Of a DNA stretch of 41,135 nucleotides, positions 7,535-16,777 are shown in pieces (position 1 is the stretch's first letter; each line of letters starts with the position of its first letter). The notes below the pieces were generated by a model that was not told where the DNA came from, ran no database searches, and saw only the letters and a list, made by a program, of their open reading frames with translations. A program made the position numbers and the translations under genes. Source of the DNA: an uncultured Prevotellaceae bacterium (GTDB lineage: Bacteria > Bacteroidota > Bacteroidia > Bacteroidales > Bacteroidaceae); NCBI GenBank assembly GCA_902786565.1, contig CADACW010000027.1, positions 1-41,135 on the forward strand. Direction: 5' to 3'.

Positions 7535-9597
7535 TTGTCCTTGGGCTTGTTTTCTTCGGGGTAGCTGATGCGCGTGTGATAAATGGTCTTCAGCTTCTCA
7601 ATGAGCACCGTCTTCGCATACTGTATGTCGCGGAAAGTGATGGGGCACTCGCGGAAGAAGCCCTCGTCCACCATCCCGTCGACGATGCGCCCCACCAAGT
7701 CGCGGATGGACTGCTCCGTATAGTCGGGCAGCGAGCGCGAGGCGGCCTCTACGGCATCGGCCATCATCAGCACCGCCTGCTCCTTGGTGAAGGGGTTGGG
7801 GCCGGGATAGGTGAAGAGCAGGTCGTCGACAGGGTCGTCCGGGTGCTCATTCTTGTACTTGATATAGAAATATTTGGCCTTGCCCAGTCCATGGTGGGTG
7901 GCAATAAGGTCGCGTATCTGCAGCGGCAGATTGTACTTGTCAGCAAGTTTCAGACCCTCGGTCACGTGGCTGATAATCATCTGCGCACTCTCTATGTAAG
8001 ACAACTGATTGTGGGGGCTGATGCCACCCGACTGGTTCTCGGTGAAGTAGATGGGGTTCTGTATCTTGCCGATGTCATGGTAGAGCGCACCGGTGCGCAC
8101 CAACTGAGGGTTGGCGCCTATCTTTCGGGCTATCTCGGCAGCCAGGTTGCCCACCTGGATGCTGTGCTGGAAGGTGCCTGGCGCCACCTCGCTCATGCGC
8201 CGCAGCAGTTCCTTGTTCATATCGCTGAGCTCGATGAGCGTGATGTCGCTGATGAAGCCAAAGAACTTCTCGACAAGATAGAGCAAGGGATAGCAGCAAA
8301 AAATGATGATGCCGCACAGGGTAAGGTAGATGAACTCGCTGTGGTCAAGGCGCGACAGGTCATTGTTGCGGATGAGGAAAATGGCCAGATTGGTAAGCAT
8401 GGCCGTGCCGGTGGTGACGATGGCCGTCCAGAAGAGCTGGGAGCGGCTGGACAGCTCGCGCAGCGAATAGATGGCTGCCAGTCCGGCCACCATCTCGACG
8501 GCAATGAACTCCAGTGGGCGCTGCAAGATGCAAGAGCACACCAGCACCACGGTGACATGGGCCAGGAAGGCCGTGCGCGAGTCCATAAACACACGGATGA
8601 ATATGGGCACTATGGCGAAGGGAAGGATGTAGATGTGCAGCAGATTGTGGCCTACGAGCAGCGATGCCATCACCGTGCTGATGACGATGAGGCTGTAAAT
8701 CATGCCCGTGGAGCGCATACGCTCGAAGTAGTCGCTGCGATAGACCGACAGGTAGATGGTGAAGATGACGATGAGGATGAGCACATAGATAATCTCGCCC
8801 ACCACCGACATGGTGATGCCCGACTTCGACTGCTGGCGGCGGTCTATCTCCTTGAGATACGACTCGATGGCCTGGTAGGCCGTGGGGGTCACCACCTCGC
8901 CCTGACTGATGATTTTCTGCCCCCGCTGCACCACGCCGCTGGCCTGCGGCACGCTGTTGAGCAGGTCGAGGCGGCTGCTCTCGCTGCGCTCTTCGTCGTA
9001 GGTGAGATTGGGTTCCAGATAGTCGTTCAGGCTCAGTTCGGCCAAGGCGTCGGGATAGAGGCCCAGCACCGGATCCTTGGCCAGAGCCTCGTAGGCCTGC
9101 ACAGGGGTGTAGACCTGACTGGCAGCGATGCTGAACACCTCTTTGTCGTCAATTCGGCGCAGGCTGTGCACAGAGTCGGCATCGCCGCCCAGCGGGTCCT
9201 TGGTGTCGACGATGCCCCGCCTATAAAGCAGTGCCAGCCGGTTCTTGGCGGTGTTCAGGAACTGAGGACTCAGGCCACGGCGATGCTTGCTCAACTGCTC
9301 GGCAAAGCGCTGCTCCTGACGGGGAGCCACCTGACTGTCATAGATGTAGTAGGGCTGGAAGTCGGCCAGCACTTCGGCCTGCTCACGCTGGATGGTGGTG
9401 TCGCTCTTGTAGACGGCAAAGTCGAAGGTTGCCGTCAGGTCGCTGTAGCGCCACACCTTGTTCTGCTCCACCTTATAGTTCACTTGGGTGTCGCGGGGCA
9501 TAAACCATACGATGGCAGCCACGGTGAACACGACCAGGGCTGTGCGGAGGGCCAGGTCGCGCCACGTAAAGTCTATCTTCAAGTTCAGGTTTCTCAT
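7522..9597 (-). CDS. PgpH-like 7TM-HD cyclic-dinucleotide phosphodiesterase
   Basis: A 691-residue membrane protein with the architecture of PgpH (7TMR-HDED): one N-terminal TM helix (residues 16-33), a large extracytoplasmic domain with a QAYEALAKDPVLG stretch (about 40-265), a block of about seven TM helices (270-460), then a cytoplasmic HD domain. The HD motif lies in GALYHDIGKIQNP (about 502-514), preceded by GTFQHSIQVGNLA and followed by HNQLSYIESAQ and IATHHGLGKAKYF, all typical metal ligands. In Firmicutes, PgpH hydrolyses cyclic di-AMP; the same activity is likely here but not proven for this lineage. It is the last gene of the long minus-strand run, 22 bases after the AI-2E-type permease. 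Confidence 0.9.
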   Translation of the reverse strand: MRNLNLKIDFTWRDLALRTALVVFTVAAIVWFMPRDTQVNYKVEQNKVWRYSDLTATFDFAVYKSDTTIQREQAEVLADFQPYYIYDSQVAPRQEQRFAEQLSKHRRGLSPQFLNTAKNRLALLYRRGIVDTKDPLGGDADSVHSLRRIDDKEVFSIAASQVYTPVQAYEALAKDPVLGLYPDALAELSLNDYLEPNLTYDEERSESSRLDLLNSVPQASGVVQRGQKIISQGEVVTPTAYQAIESYLKEIDRRQQSKSGITMSVVGEIIYVLILIVIFTIYLSVYRSDYFERMRSTGMIYSLIVISTVMASLLVGHNLLHIYILPFAIVPIFIRVFMDSRTAFLAHVTVVLVCSCILQRPLEFIAVEMVAGLAAIYSLRELSSRSQLFWTAIVTTGTAMLTNLAIFLIRNNDLSRLDHSEFIYLTLCGIIIFCCYPLLYLVEKFFGFISDITLIELSDMNKELLRRMSEVAPGTFQHSIQVGNLAAEIARKIGANPQLVRTGALYHDIGKIQNPIYFTENQSGGISPHNQLSYIESAQMIISHVTEGLKLADKYNLPLQIRDLIATHHGLGKAKYFYIKYKNEHPDDPVDDLLFTYPGPNPFTKEQAVLMMADAVEAASRSLPDYTEQSIRDLVGRIVDGMVDEGFFRECPITFRDIQYAKTVLIEKLKTIYHTRISYPEENKPKDNQPA

Positions 9598-9619
9598 TGT
9601 CTCACATTTTACTTTTGGC

Positions 9620-10690
9620 TCACTCCTTCACCAGATAGCGCTGGTAGTAGGTCTGCATCAGCGTGGTCAGGGGCAGGGCGATGACCATGCCCAGGATGCC
9701 CAGCAGCGAGCCCCACACCGAGAGCGAGAGCAGGATGGCGGCAGGGCTCAATCCGGTGGTCTTGCCCATGATGCGCGGCGTGAGGATGGTGTCCTGTATC
9801 ACTTGCACCACGGCAAAGACGGCCAGCGCCATGAGCAGCACCATCCAGAAGTTCTGGCCCGTGTCGGCAGCCTTGACGATGGCCAGCAGGATGGTGGGCA
9901 GGATGCCCACGGTCTGCAGATAGGGCACCATATTGAGAAGACCGATGAAAAGGCCCAGGCCGATGGCCAGCGGGAAGTCGATGATGAGAAAGCCGATGCT
10001 GAAGAGCACGCCCACGAGCAGCGCCACCGTGGCCTGACTGCGGAAATAGCAGTTCATGCCCGTGGTCACGTCGCTCACCAGCTGCTGGGCAAACCCACGC
10101 CACCGCTGCGGCAGGAACCGCAACCACCCCTCGCTGATGTCTTCATAGTCAATGAGGATGAAAAGCGTGTAGAGCAGAATCATGGTCAGTGAGAAAAGCC
10201 CCCACACCATATTCACCGACTGGGTGATGAAGTCCCACAGACGGGGCGCCAAAGCCTTCATCTCGCTGATGAAACCCTCCTGAGTGACAATGGCCTTCAT
10301 CTGCTCAACATTCAGATGGTCATGGATGAACTGCTGGAGCGCGCGGGGTATGCTGCTCAACATGGTGTCGTTCTCGGCATAGGCCACAATCAGGTTCTTC
10401 ACCTTCATGCCCTCGTCGATGAACGGCGGCACAATGAGCATAAAGCCGCCCCACAGCACCAGGCCCACAACGATAAAGGTGCAGAGGATGCCCAAGATGC
10501 GGAAGCGCAAATGGCAGCGGTACTGAAAGAACTTGACCATCGGGAACAGCAGATAGGCCAACAGCCAAGCCACAAAGAAGGGCGTGAGCACACCGCTCAG
10601 ACGACTCAACAACCAAACGAGCCCCGCCAGCATCAGGATGCCGACGAGGCCACGCACAAAGCGGTCGAAAGTGATGATGTTCTCCTGCAT
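9620..10690 (-). CDS. AI-2E/PerM-family membrane transporter
   Basis: A 356-residue multi-TM protein with the PerM/YdiK (AI-2E transporter) layout: two N-terminal helices, one more hydrophobic segment, a long soluble stretch (about residues 95-170), then five further helices with the family's conserved LIGLLNMVPYLQTVGILPTI region and a final DTILTPRIMGKTTGLSP motif. Members export autoinducer-2, sodium or other small molecules; substrate cannot be deduced. It sits 24 bases after carB and 22 before the PgpH-like gene, suggesting co-transcription without an obvious functional link. Confidence 0.9.
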   Translation of the reverse strand: MQENIITFDRFVRGLVGILMLAGLVWLLSRLSGVLTPFFVAWLLAYLLFPMVKFFQYRCHLRFRILGILCTFIVVGLVLWGGFMLIVPPFIDEGMKVKNLIVAYAENDTMLSSIPRALQQFIHDHLNVEQMKAIVTQEGFISEMKALAPRLWDFITQSVNMVWGLFSLTMILLYTLFILIDYEDISEGWLRFLPQRWRGFAQQLVSDVTTGMNCYFRSQATVALLVGVLFSIGFLIIDFPLAIGLGLFIGLLNMVPYLQTVGILPTILLAIVKAADTGQNFWMVLLMALAVFAVVQVIQDTILTPRIMGKTTGLSPAAILLSLSVWGSLLGILGMVIALPLTTLMQTYYQRYLVKE

Positions 10691-10714
10691 AGACCCTGCT
10701 GCCTACAGCCAAAC

Positions 10715-13700
10715 CTAAGCGTTATACTCCTGCCAGCTCTTAATCTTGATGTCCTGCTCACTCATGGCGGTGAAGGCCTCGATGAAAGCCTTTGCCAGAC
10801 GGACATTGGTCATCAGGGGGATGTTGTGGTCGATGGCGCCACGGCGGATGCGGTAGCCGTTGGTCAGCTCGCGCTTGGTGTGGTTCTTCGGCACATTCAC
10901 TATCAGCGAGAACTGGTGCTGGGCAATCATGTCCATCACATTGTTGTCGCCCTCCTCATCGGGCCATGCCACAGGAGTGGCAGCCACGCCGTTGTCATTG
11001 AAGAACTTGGCCGTGCCACCGGTGGCATAGACCTTGTACCCCTTCTTCACCAGATGCTGGGCCGGCTCAAGGAGCGACACCTTGCCTTTGGCGCCACCGC
11101 TGGAGATGAGGATGGCACTACCTGCCTTCGGCATGCGATAGCCGGTGGCGATGAGAGCGTTGAGCAGAGCCTCATTCAGGTCGTCGCCAAGGCATCCAAC
11201 CTCTCCCGTCGACGACATATCGACACCAAGCACAGGGTCGGCGTTCTGCAAGCGGGCAAAGGAGAACTGGCTGGCCTTCACGCCGATGCGGTCGATGTCG
11301 AACTCAGAGCGGGCGGGCTTCTCGTAGGGGGCGTCGAGCATAATCTTGGTGGCCGTCTCAATGAAGTTGCGCTTCAGAATCTTGCTGACAAAGGGGAACG
11401 AGCGGCTGGCACGGAGGTTGCACTCGATGACCTTCACCTCGCGGTTCTTGGCCAGGAACTGGATGTTGAACGGGCCGCTGATGTTCAGCTCGGCAGCTAT
11501 CTTGCGGGCTATCTTCTTGATTTGCCGGATGGTAGAGAAGTAGATGTGCTGGGCGGGGAACACCATCGTGGCATCGCCGCTGTGCACGCCGGCATACTCC
11601 ACATGCTCGGAGATGGCATACTCCACCACCTCGCCCTTGTCGGCCACGGCATCGAACTCTATCTCCTTGGTCTCTGTCATGAACTTCGACACCACCACGG
11701 GGAACTCCTTTGACACCTCGGTGGCCATGTTGAGGAAGCGGTGCAGCTCCTCCTCGTCGTAGCAGACATTCATGGCAGCGCCGGAGAGCACGTAGGACGG
11801 GCGCACCAGGACAGGATAGCCCACTTCGGCTACAAACTCCTTGATGTCGTCGAAACTGGTCAATGCGCGCCATGCCGGCTGGTCGATGCCCAGTTTGTCG
11901 AGCATGGCCGAGAACTTGTCGCGGTTTTCAGCACGGTCGATGTCGACGGGGCTGGTTCCCAGTACGGGCACGCCCTGACGGTGCAGCTTCATAGCGAGGT
12001 TGTTGGGAATCTGTCCACCCACGGAAACGATGACGCCACGCGGCGACTCAAGGTCGATGACATCAAGCACGCGCTCCAGCGACAACTCGTCGAAATAGAG
12101 GCGGTCACACATATCATAGTCGGTCGACACGGTCTCGGGGTTGTAGTTGATCATGATGCTCTTGTAGCCCAGTTTGCGGGCAGTGTTGATGGCATTGACC
12201 GAGCACCAGTCGAACTCCACGCTGGAGCCGATGCGGTAGGCGCCAGAGCCGAGTACCACCACCGACTTCTCATTATTATAATAATTAATGTCGTGACAGG
12301 GCTTATACTGTTCGCCTTCGGCATTGCCGAAAGCAGGCACGTGCGTATAGGTGAAGTAGAGGTAGTTGGTCAGTTCGGGATGCTCGCTGGCCACGGTGGG
12401 TATGCGCTTCACCGACGGGAGCACGCCCTTCTGCTTGCGGTACTGGCGCACCTGCAGGTTTTCCTTCTCCATATTGCCGCTCTTGGGCTTCAGAACGAAG
12501 CGGGCAATCTGGAAGTCGGAGAAGCCGCAGCGCTTCACCTCAAGCAGGAAGTCGTCGGGAATCTCGTCCAAGCTGTTGTAGGTTTGCAGCTGATGCTTCA
12601 TGTCAACGATATGCTTCAGCCGCTCCAGGAACCACACGTCAATCTTGGTCAGCTGCTCGATGCGCTCGATGGTGTAGCCCTCCTCCAAAGCCTGGGCGAT
12701 GGCGAAGATGCGCAGGTCGGTGGGGTTGGCCAGCGCGTCGTCAAGGTCGGTGAACTTTGTGTGGTCGTTGCCCACGAATCCGTGCATGCCCTGTCCAATC
12801 ATGCGCAGTCCCTTCTGTATCATCTCCTCGAAGGAGCGGCCTATGGACATAATCTCTCCGACGGACTTCATCGACGAACCAATCTGGCGCGAAACGCCGG
12901 CAAACTTTGTCAGGTCCCAGCGGGGAATCTTGCAAATCATATAGTCGAGACTCGGGGCGACGTAGGCGCTACTCGTCGTTCCCATCTCGCCAATCTGGTC
13001 GAGCGTATAGCCAAGGGCAATCTTGGCGGCCACAAAGGCAAGCGGATAGCCCGTAGCCTTCGAGGCCAGTGCGCTGGAGCGCGACAGGCGAGCGTTAATC
13101 TCGATGATGCGGTAGTCGTTGGTCTCGGCATTGAAGGCGAACTGGATGTTGCACTCGCCCACAATGTTCAGATGTCGCACGCAGCGGATGGTGATGTCCT
13201 GCAGCATCTTCACCTGTTCCTCCTTGAGTGAACAGGTGGGAGCCACCACAATGCTCTCACCGGTATGGATGCCAAGCGGGTCGAAGTTCTCCATCGATGC
13301 CACGGTGAAGCAATGGTCGTTGGCGTCGCGTATGCACTCAAACTCAATCTCCTTCCAGCCCTTCAGGCTCTCCTCTACGAGAATCTGCGGCGCGAAGGTG
13401 AAGGCACTCTCGGCCAGTTCGCGGAAAGTCTTCTCGTCGGGGCAGATGCCGCTGCCCAGTCCGCCAAGTGCGTAAGCCGAGCGAATCATGATGGGGAAGC
13501 CAATCTCATGGGCAGCCTTCAGCGCGTCGTCCATGTTCTCCACGGCGTGGCTCACGGGCGTCTTCAGCTGAATCTCGTCAAGCTTCTTCACAAAGAGGTC
13601 GCGGTCCTCCGTGTTCATGATAGCCTCGACGCTGGTGCCCAACACCTTGACCCCGTACTCCTTGAGCACACCTGTCTGGTAAAGCTCCGTACCGCAGTTC

Positions 13701-13984
13701 AGCGCCGTCTGTCCGCCAAAGGCGAGCAGGATGCCGTCAGGGCGCTCCTTCTTGATGATTTCTGTGACGAAATGGGTGTTCACCGGCTGGAAATACACCT
13801 TGTCGGCAATGCCTTCCGATGTCTGGATGGTAGCGATGTTGGGGTTGACCAACACGCTCTTGATGCCCTCTTCGCGCAGGGCCTTCAGAGCCTGCGAGCC
13901 AGAGTAGTCAAATTCACCTGCCTGTCCGATTTTCAGAGCACCCGAGCCTAACACGAGTACCTTCTTGAGTTCTTTGTCTGTCAT
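10715..13984 (-). CDS. carB: Carbamoyl-phosphate synthase large subunit
   Basis: A 1089-residue enzyme, close to the E. coli CarB length (1073). With the glutaminase subunit CarA it makes carbamoyl phosphate from glutamine, bicarbonate and two ATP for pyrimidine and arginine synthesis. Both homologous ATP-grasp halves are present: the first starts KVLVLGSGALKIGQAGEFD (residues 8-26), the second at VVVLGSGAYRIGSSVEFDW. The ATP-grasp motif IMIRSAYALGGLGSG and its counterpart VLVRPSYVLSGAAMNV are visible, and the C-terminal allosteric MGS domain has VYATGGTAKFFNDNGV. The 45-base gap upstream holds no recognisable promoter. carA is not in this window, which is unusual since the two are often adjacent. 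Confidence 0.98.
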   Translation of the reverse strand: MTDKELKKVLVLGSGALKIGQAGEFDYSGSQALKALREEGIKSVLVNPNIATIQTSEGIADKVYFQPVNTHFVTEIIKKERPDGILLAFGGQTALNCGTELYQTGVLKEYGVKVLGTSVEAIMNTEDRDLFVKKLDEIQLKTPVSHAVENMDDALKAAHEIGFPIMIRSAYALGGLGSGICPDEKTFRELAESAFTFAPQILVEESLKGWKEIEFECIRDANDHCFTVASMENFDPLGIHTGESIVVAPTCSLKEEQVKMLQDITIRCVRHLNIVGECNIQFAFNAETNDYRIIEINARLSRSSALASKATGYPLAFVAAKIALGYTLDQIGEMGTTSSAYVAPSLDYMICKIPRWDLTKFAGVSRQIGSSMKSVGEIMSIGRSFEEMIQKGLRMIGQGMHGFVGNDHTKFTDLDDALANPTDLRIFAIAQALEEGYTIERIEQLTKIDVWFLERLKHIVDMKHQLQTYNSLDEIPDDFLLEVKRCGFSDFQIARFVLKPKSGNMEKENLQVRQYRKQKGVLPSVKRIPTVASEHPELTNYLYFTYTHVPAFGNAEGEQYKPCHDINYYNNEKSVVVLGSGAYRIGSSVEFDWCSVNAINTARKLGYKSIMINYNPETVSTDYDMCDRLYFDELSLERVLDVIDLESPRGVIVSVGGQIPNNLAMKLHRQGVPVLGTSPVDIDRAENRDKFSAMLDKLGIDQPAWRALTSFDDIKEFVAEVGYPVLVRPSYVLSGAAMNVCYDEEELHRFLNMATEVSKEFPVVVSKFMTETKEIEFDAVADKGEVVEYAISEHVEYAGVHSGDATMVFPAQHIYFSTIRQIKKIARKIAAELNISGPFNIQFLAKNREVKVIECNLRASRSFPFVSKILKRNFIETATKIMLDAPYEKPARSEFDIDRIGVKASQFSFARLQNADPVLGVDMSSTGEVGCLGDDLNEALLNALIATGYRMPKAGSAILISSGGAKGKVSLLEPAQHLVKKGYKVYATGGTAKFFNDNGVAATPVAWPDEEGDNNVMDMIAQHQFSLIVNVPKNHTKRELTNGYRIRRGAIDHNIPLMTNVRLAKAFIEAFTAMSEQDIKIKSWQEYNA

Positions 13985-14029
13985 ACTTAGTTATCCTTTA
14001 GTTGGTTATTATTCCTAGTTTAGCCATTC

Positions 14030-14728
14030 CTATTCGTAGTCGTCGATGACGGCATTGAAGAAATCCATCATTGGCTTGGCGGCCTTGAAGATGAGTTCCA
14101 TCTGGTCGAGCCATTCGTCGCCCTGGAAGAACTGCTCATCCACTCGGTGCCAGGCGCAATAGTCCTTCAGCCGGAGGTAGCGCACATACTGATAGTCGCG
14201 GGGAAATCCGCTGGGACACGTCTTCAGCTTGGCCAGCCCGAAGCCTTGCGGGCTTTCCCAACTGGCATCGTCAGGGGCGTCGTAGTATTTCTTGAACGCC
14301 TTGCTTTCCACACATCGCAGCCACTCCTCCTCGTTGGCCATCATCTCGTTTCGGCACGAGGTGAGGATGTTGGTGGGCAGCCAGTAGTTGCCCACAGCCA
14401 GCAGGCACCCGTCCGGCTCTAAGTGGATATAGTAGCCGCCGCGCAGCGCTTTCTTGCCGTGGGCGTTCATATAGGCCCCAAAGTGGTTCTTGTAGGGCGA
14501 CTTGTCCGGCGAGAAGCGGGTGTCGCGGTAGAAGCGGTAGGTACAGTCCTTCAGCGGTTGTGCCGCCACCGAGGGGTCGAAGCCGATGATGCGGTCGCGG
14601 GCCTGAACCACGGCTTTCTCCCACTCTGCCCGTGCTGCCTCATAGTCGGCCTTGTGGGCATGGAACCATTCGCGGTTGTTGTTGGCCATGACCTGCCTCA
14701 GGAACGTCATTATCAGATTTATGTCCAT
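14030..14728 (-). CDS. DUF2461 family protein
   Basis: A 232-residue cytoplasmic protein of the DUF2461 (TIGR02453) family. The N-terminus FLRQVMANNNREWFHAHKADYE and the motifs YRFYRDTRFSPDKSPYKNHF (62-83) and GYYIHLEPDG are the family hallmarks. No biochemical function is established for it. It starts 9 bases after the preceding exported protein and ends 45 bases before carB, so it appears to be an internal member of the long minus-strand transcript. Confidence 0.9.
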   Translation of the reverse strand: MDINLIMTFLRQVMANNNREWFHAHKADYEAARAEWEKAVVQARDRIIGFDPSVAAQPLKDCTYRFYRDTRFSPDKSPYKNHFGAYMNAHGKKALRGGYYIHLEPDGCLLAVGNYWLPTNILTSCRNEMMANEEEWLRCVESKAFKKYYDAPDDASWESPQGFGLAKLKTCPSGFPRDYQYVRYLRLKDYCAWHRVDEQFFQGDEWLDQMELIFKAAKPMMDFFNAVIDDYE

Positions 14729-14737
14729 TTCATCGAC

Positions 14738-15346
14738 TTATTGATTGGTTATCTGCAGTGCCTTGCCATCGACAGCCAGCCGGAGCTGCACCTCATAGAG
14801 ATTGTTTGGGAGTTGGCGGTAGAGGCACATCACGGGGATGGTGTTCCTCATCGTCTGTTTGACCATTGTCTGTATTCTCTGCTTGAACTCCGCCTCTGAG
14901 TACGCGCCGCCGCCAGCCAGCTGCTCGTTCTTCAGGCGGGTCTGTATCTCGCTCTTCACTTTCGTCTCAATCATTCCGCCCAACAGTGCTTGCGCCTTTG
15001 CCCTGGCGGTGGCGTAGCCCGTGGCGTAAGAGGCCGAGGTCTGGATGGCCGTCTGCATCAAGAACCTCTCGGCAAGGCTGCCGTCGGCGGCAATCATCTG
15101 CTCCTGGGCCATCACCTGACTCTCGTGAATCTGCTGCAGAATGCTCTTCTCGCCCTCCTGGGCCTTCCACCCTTCCTTCTCCAGCCGCTTTGCCTCTGCC
15201 TTGGCCTCTTTCGAAGGCTTGGCGTTGAGCATGGCCTGGAAGAGCGAGTCAAGGCTGGCCTGCCGGGCCGCCAACTCCTCGGCCGTCTGGGCCGAAGCGG
15301 TCAGGGTGAGCAGGGCGGCGAAGCCAAGTAAAAGGATTCTCTTCAT
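14738..15346 (-). CDS. Exported LPP20-like protein (second copy)
   Basis: A 202-residue protein with a signal peptide (residues 1-20, LTASAQ). A charged helix (43-60) contains the motif KEAKAEAKRLEKEGWK, followed by a domain (about 90-195) whose TGYATARAKAQALLGGMIETKV segment resembles the LPP20/FlgT-like fold, where an A-rich helix precedes a beta-sheet. It shares both the xEAKxxEKEGWK motif and the overall plan with the protein at 16227-16775, so the two are probably paralogues flanking the DUF4384 gene. It lacks a lipobox Cys at the signal cleavage site, so it should be soluble in the periplasm. Function unknown; it is the third of three co-transcribed exported proteins. Confidence 0.7.
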   Translation of the reverse strand: MKRILLLGFAALLTLTASAQTAEELAARQASLDSLFQAMLNAKPSKEAKAEAKRLEKEGWKAQEGEKSILQQIHESQVMAQEQMIAADGSLAERFLMQTAIQTSASYATGYATARAKAQALLGGMIETKVKSEIQTRLKNEQLAGGGAYSEAEFKQRIQTMVKQTMRNTIPVMCLYRQLPNNLYEVQLRLAVDGKALQITNQ

Positions 15347-15360
15347 ATATATTATTGTGT

Positions 15361-16230
15361 TTATTCCTTCCGCGTAATCTTGACAAGCATCTTCTCCATC
15401 TGGAGCTTGGGGTCCTTGCGCAGTTTGCCTAAATACTTGTGGAAGTCTTTGAAGCTCAGCTCGGCCACGTGGTGCAGATTGGCCTTCAGGTCGGAGTTGT
15501 CGTCTTTCACCTTAGTGATGGGCGGGTGCAGTTCGTTGGGCGAGAAGATCACGTAGAGTTGGTCATACTCCACGTTGCGGTTTTCGGGCAGCGTGGCCAC
15601 CCAGCTGCGGTCGGGGTCGTCAACCAGCAGCTTCACCTCGTTGCGCTTCACCTGGCAGTACTCCTCGCCCTCATCGGGGATGAGCAGATTGACGGTCTCT
15701 TTGTCGTCGGCGACGAACACCATCAGATAGCCCGACACGGGCGACTGGAAAGTGATGTAGAAATCGTCGTCTTCGTGCAGTTCCATCGCCTCGTAGCGGT
15801 CGGTCTTGCCGTTGGCCAGCAATTTCCACTTGAAGTCCACCGGGGCTTGCACCTGCTCCCGGGCTTCGCCCTCCACCCATGCTTCATAGACGGTGCGCCC
15901 GTCCACCAGGTGGGTCTCCACGCGGGGTTCCTTGGTGTCGCGCACCCAAGTGCCCCTGACGTCGCTTTCGCCAAGCATGAAGACGGTAGCGTTAGACTTG
16001 CCGTTCTCTTCGGTGATAAGGGAAATGTTGTTTTGCGAGATATTGGCGCCGAACTTCTCTTTGATAGCCTCGAAACGCGCCTGCTCCACCACCTTCCGGC
16101 GTGCTTCGGCCGGGGTGATGTCGTCGTTGTGGTAGATGACGGCATGGCCCTCCACCTTCTCTGCCTTCTGTGCCCCTGCCAAGGTACATACCATCAGGAA
16201 CAGTGCCGTTAAGAGTTGTCTCATAGTCAT
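15361..16230 (-). CDS. Exported DUF4384-type protein
   Basis: A 289-residue exported protein (signal 1-20, TLAGAQ). Residues 25-130 hold an LPP20/FlgT-like segment (HAVIYHNDDITPAEARRKVV, then EAIKEKFGANIS). The second half resembles DUF4384: FKWKLLANGKTDRYEAMELH, then DDFYITFQSPVSGYLMVFVAD and VNLLIPDEGEE. DUF4384 domains are found at the bacterial surface and attached to kinases or caspases, but no activity is known. The start overlaps the stop of the preceding gene by 4 bases (ATGA), and the next gene begins 14 bases after its end, so the three exported proteins are translationally linked and likely form one functional set. Confidence 0.8.
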   Translation of the reverse strand: MTMRQLLTALFLMVCTLAGAQKAEKVEGHAVIYHNDDITPAEARRKVVEQARFEAIKEKFGANISQNNISLITEENGKSNATVFMLGESDVRGTWVRDTKEPRVETHLVDGRTVYEAWVEGEAREQVQAPVDFKWKLLANGKTDRYEAMELHEDDDFYITFQSPVSGYLMVFVADDKETVNLLIPDEGEEYCQVKRNEVKLLVDDPDRSWVATLPENRNVEYDQLYVIFSPNELHPPITKVKDDNSDLKANLHHVAELSFKDFHKYLGKLRKDPKLQMEKMLVKITRKE

Positions 16231-16775
16231 TCGTCTTTAAGAATTGTTTCCTTGTCGAGCGCGATGCTCACTTTCACTTCGGTGTTGCCGCCTGCGGCAT
16301 CGCGGCAAATCTCCATCACGGTGGTGGTGCGGCCCACGCGCTGCATGGTCTTGACCCGCGTCTCGATGGTGGTCGAGGCGTTGGTGGCGGCTTCGGCTCC
16401 CTGCGCATTGTTTACATAGTAGTCGGTCAGCGCGTCTACCTCCACGTTCATCTGCGCGGCCAGTTCCTGCTTGGCCCGCTCGGTGGCCAGTGTCTTGGCA
16501 ATGTCGAGGTTGGCGGCCTTGGCGCTGCCGGTGGCTATGAAGTAGCGGGGCAGATGGTCAGCAAGCCGCTCTTTGCGCAGGCTGGCGGTCTGCTGCAACT
16601 GCTCCACGATGGGCTTGGCCAGGGGCAGGGGCTTCCAGCCCTCTTTCTCCATTTGCTTGGCCTCTTTCTTGATTTCCTTTGCAACGGGCTCGTCGCCCCC
16701 GGCGTAGGTAGGAGCGGCAACGAGCGCGACGAGTGCGGCAGCCAAGAGCAGAACGAAAGTTTTTGTCGGTTTCAT
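16227..16775 (-). CDS. Exported LPP20-like protein (first copy)
   Basis: A 182-residue exported protein with a signal peptide ending near residue 25 (PTYAGG). After a charged helix containing KEAKQMEKEGWK (38-49), residues 78-180 follow the LPP20 pattern: FIATGSAKAANLDIAKTLAT, then ERAKQELAAQMN, a variable helix, and a terminal strand NTEVKVSIALDKE. LPP20 domains occur in outer-membrane and periplasmic proteins linked to surface structures. It starts only 2 bases after glsB ends, which ties this exported set to glycine-lipid synthesis at least transcriptionally. Function is unknown. Confidence 0.72.
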   Translation of the reverse strand: MKPTKTFVLLLAAALVALVAAPTYAGGDEPVAKEIKKEAKQMEKEGWKPLPLAKPIVEQLQQTASLRKERLADHLPRYFIATGSAKAANLDIAKTLATERAKQELAAQMNVEVDALTDYYVNNAQGAEAATNASTTIETRVKTMQRVGRTTTVMEICRDAAGGNTEVKVSIALDKETILKDE

Positions 16776-16777
16776 CG

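Noticed and set aside
7576-9684. 702-codon open frame on the plus strand
   Set aside because: Antisense to the PgpH-like gene, whose motifs are clear; the translation shows no domain.
10316-13231. Long plus-strand open frames opposite the AI-2E-type gene and carB
   Set aside because: Both lie opposite unambiguous genes and are rich in His, Val and Leu without motifs.
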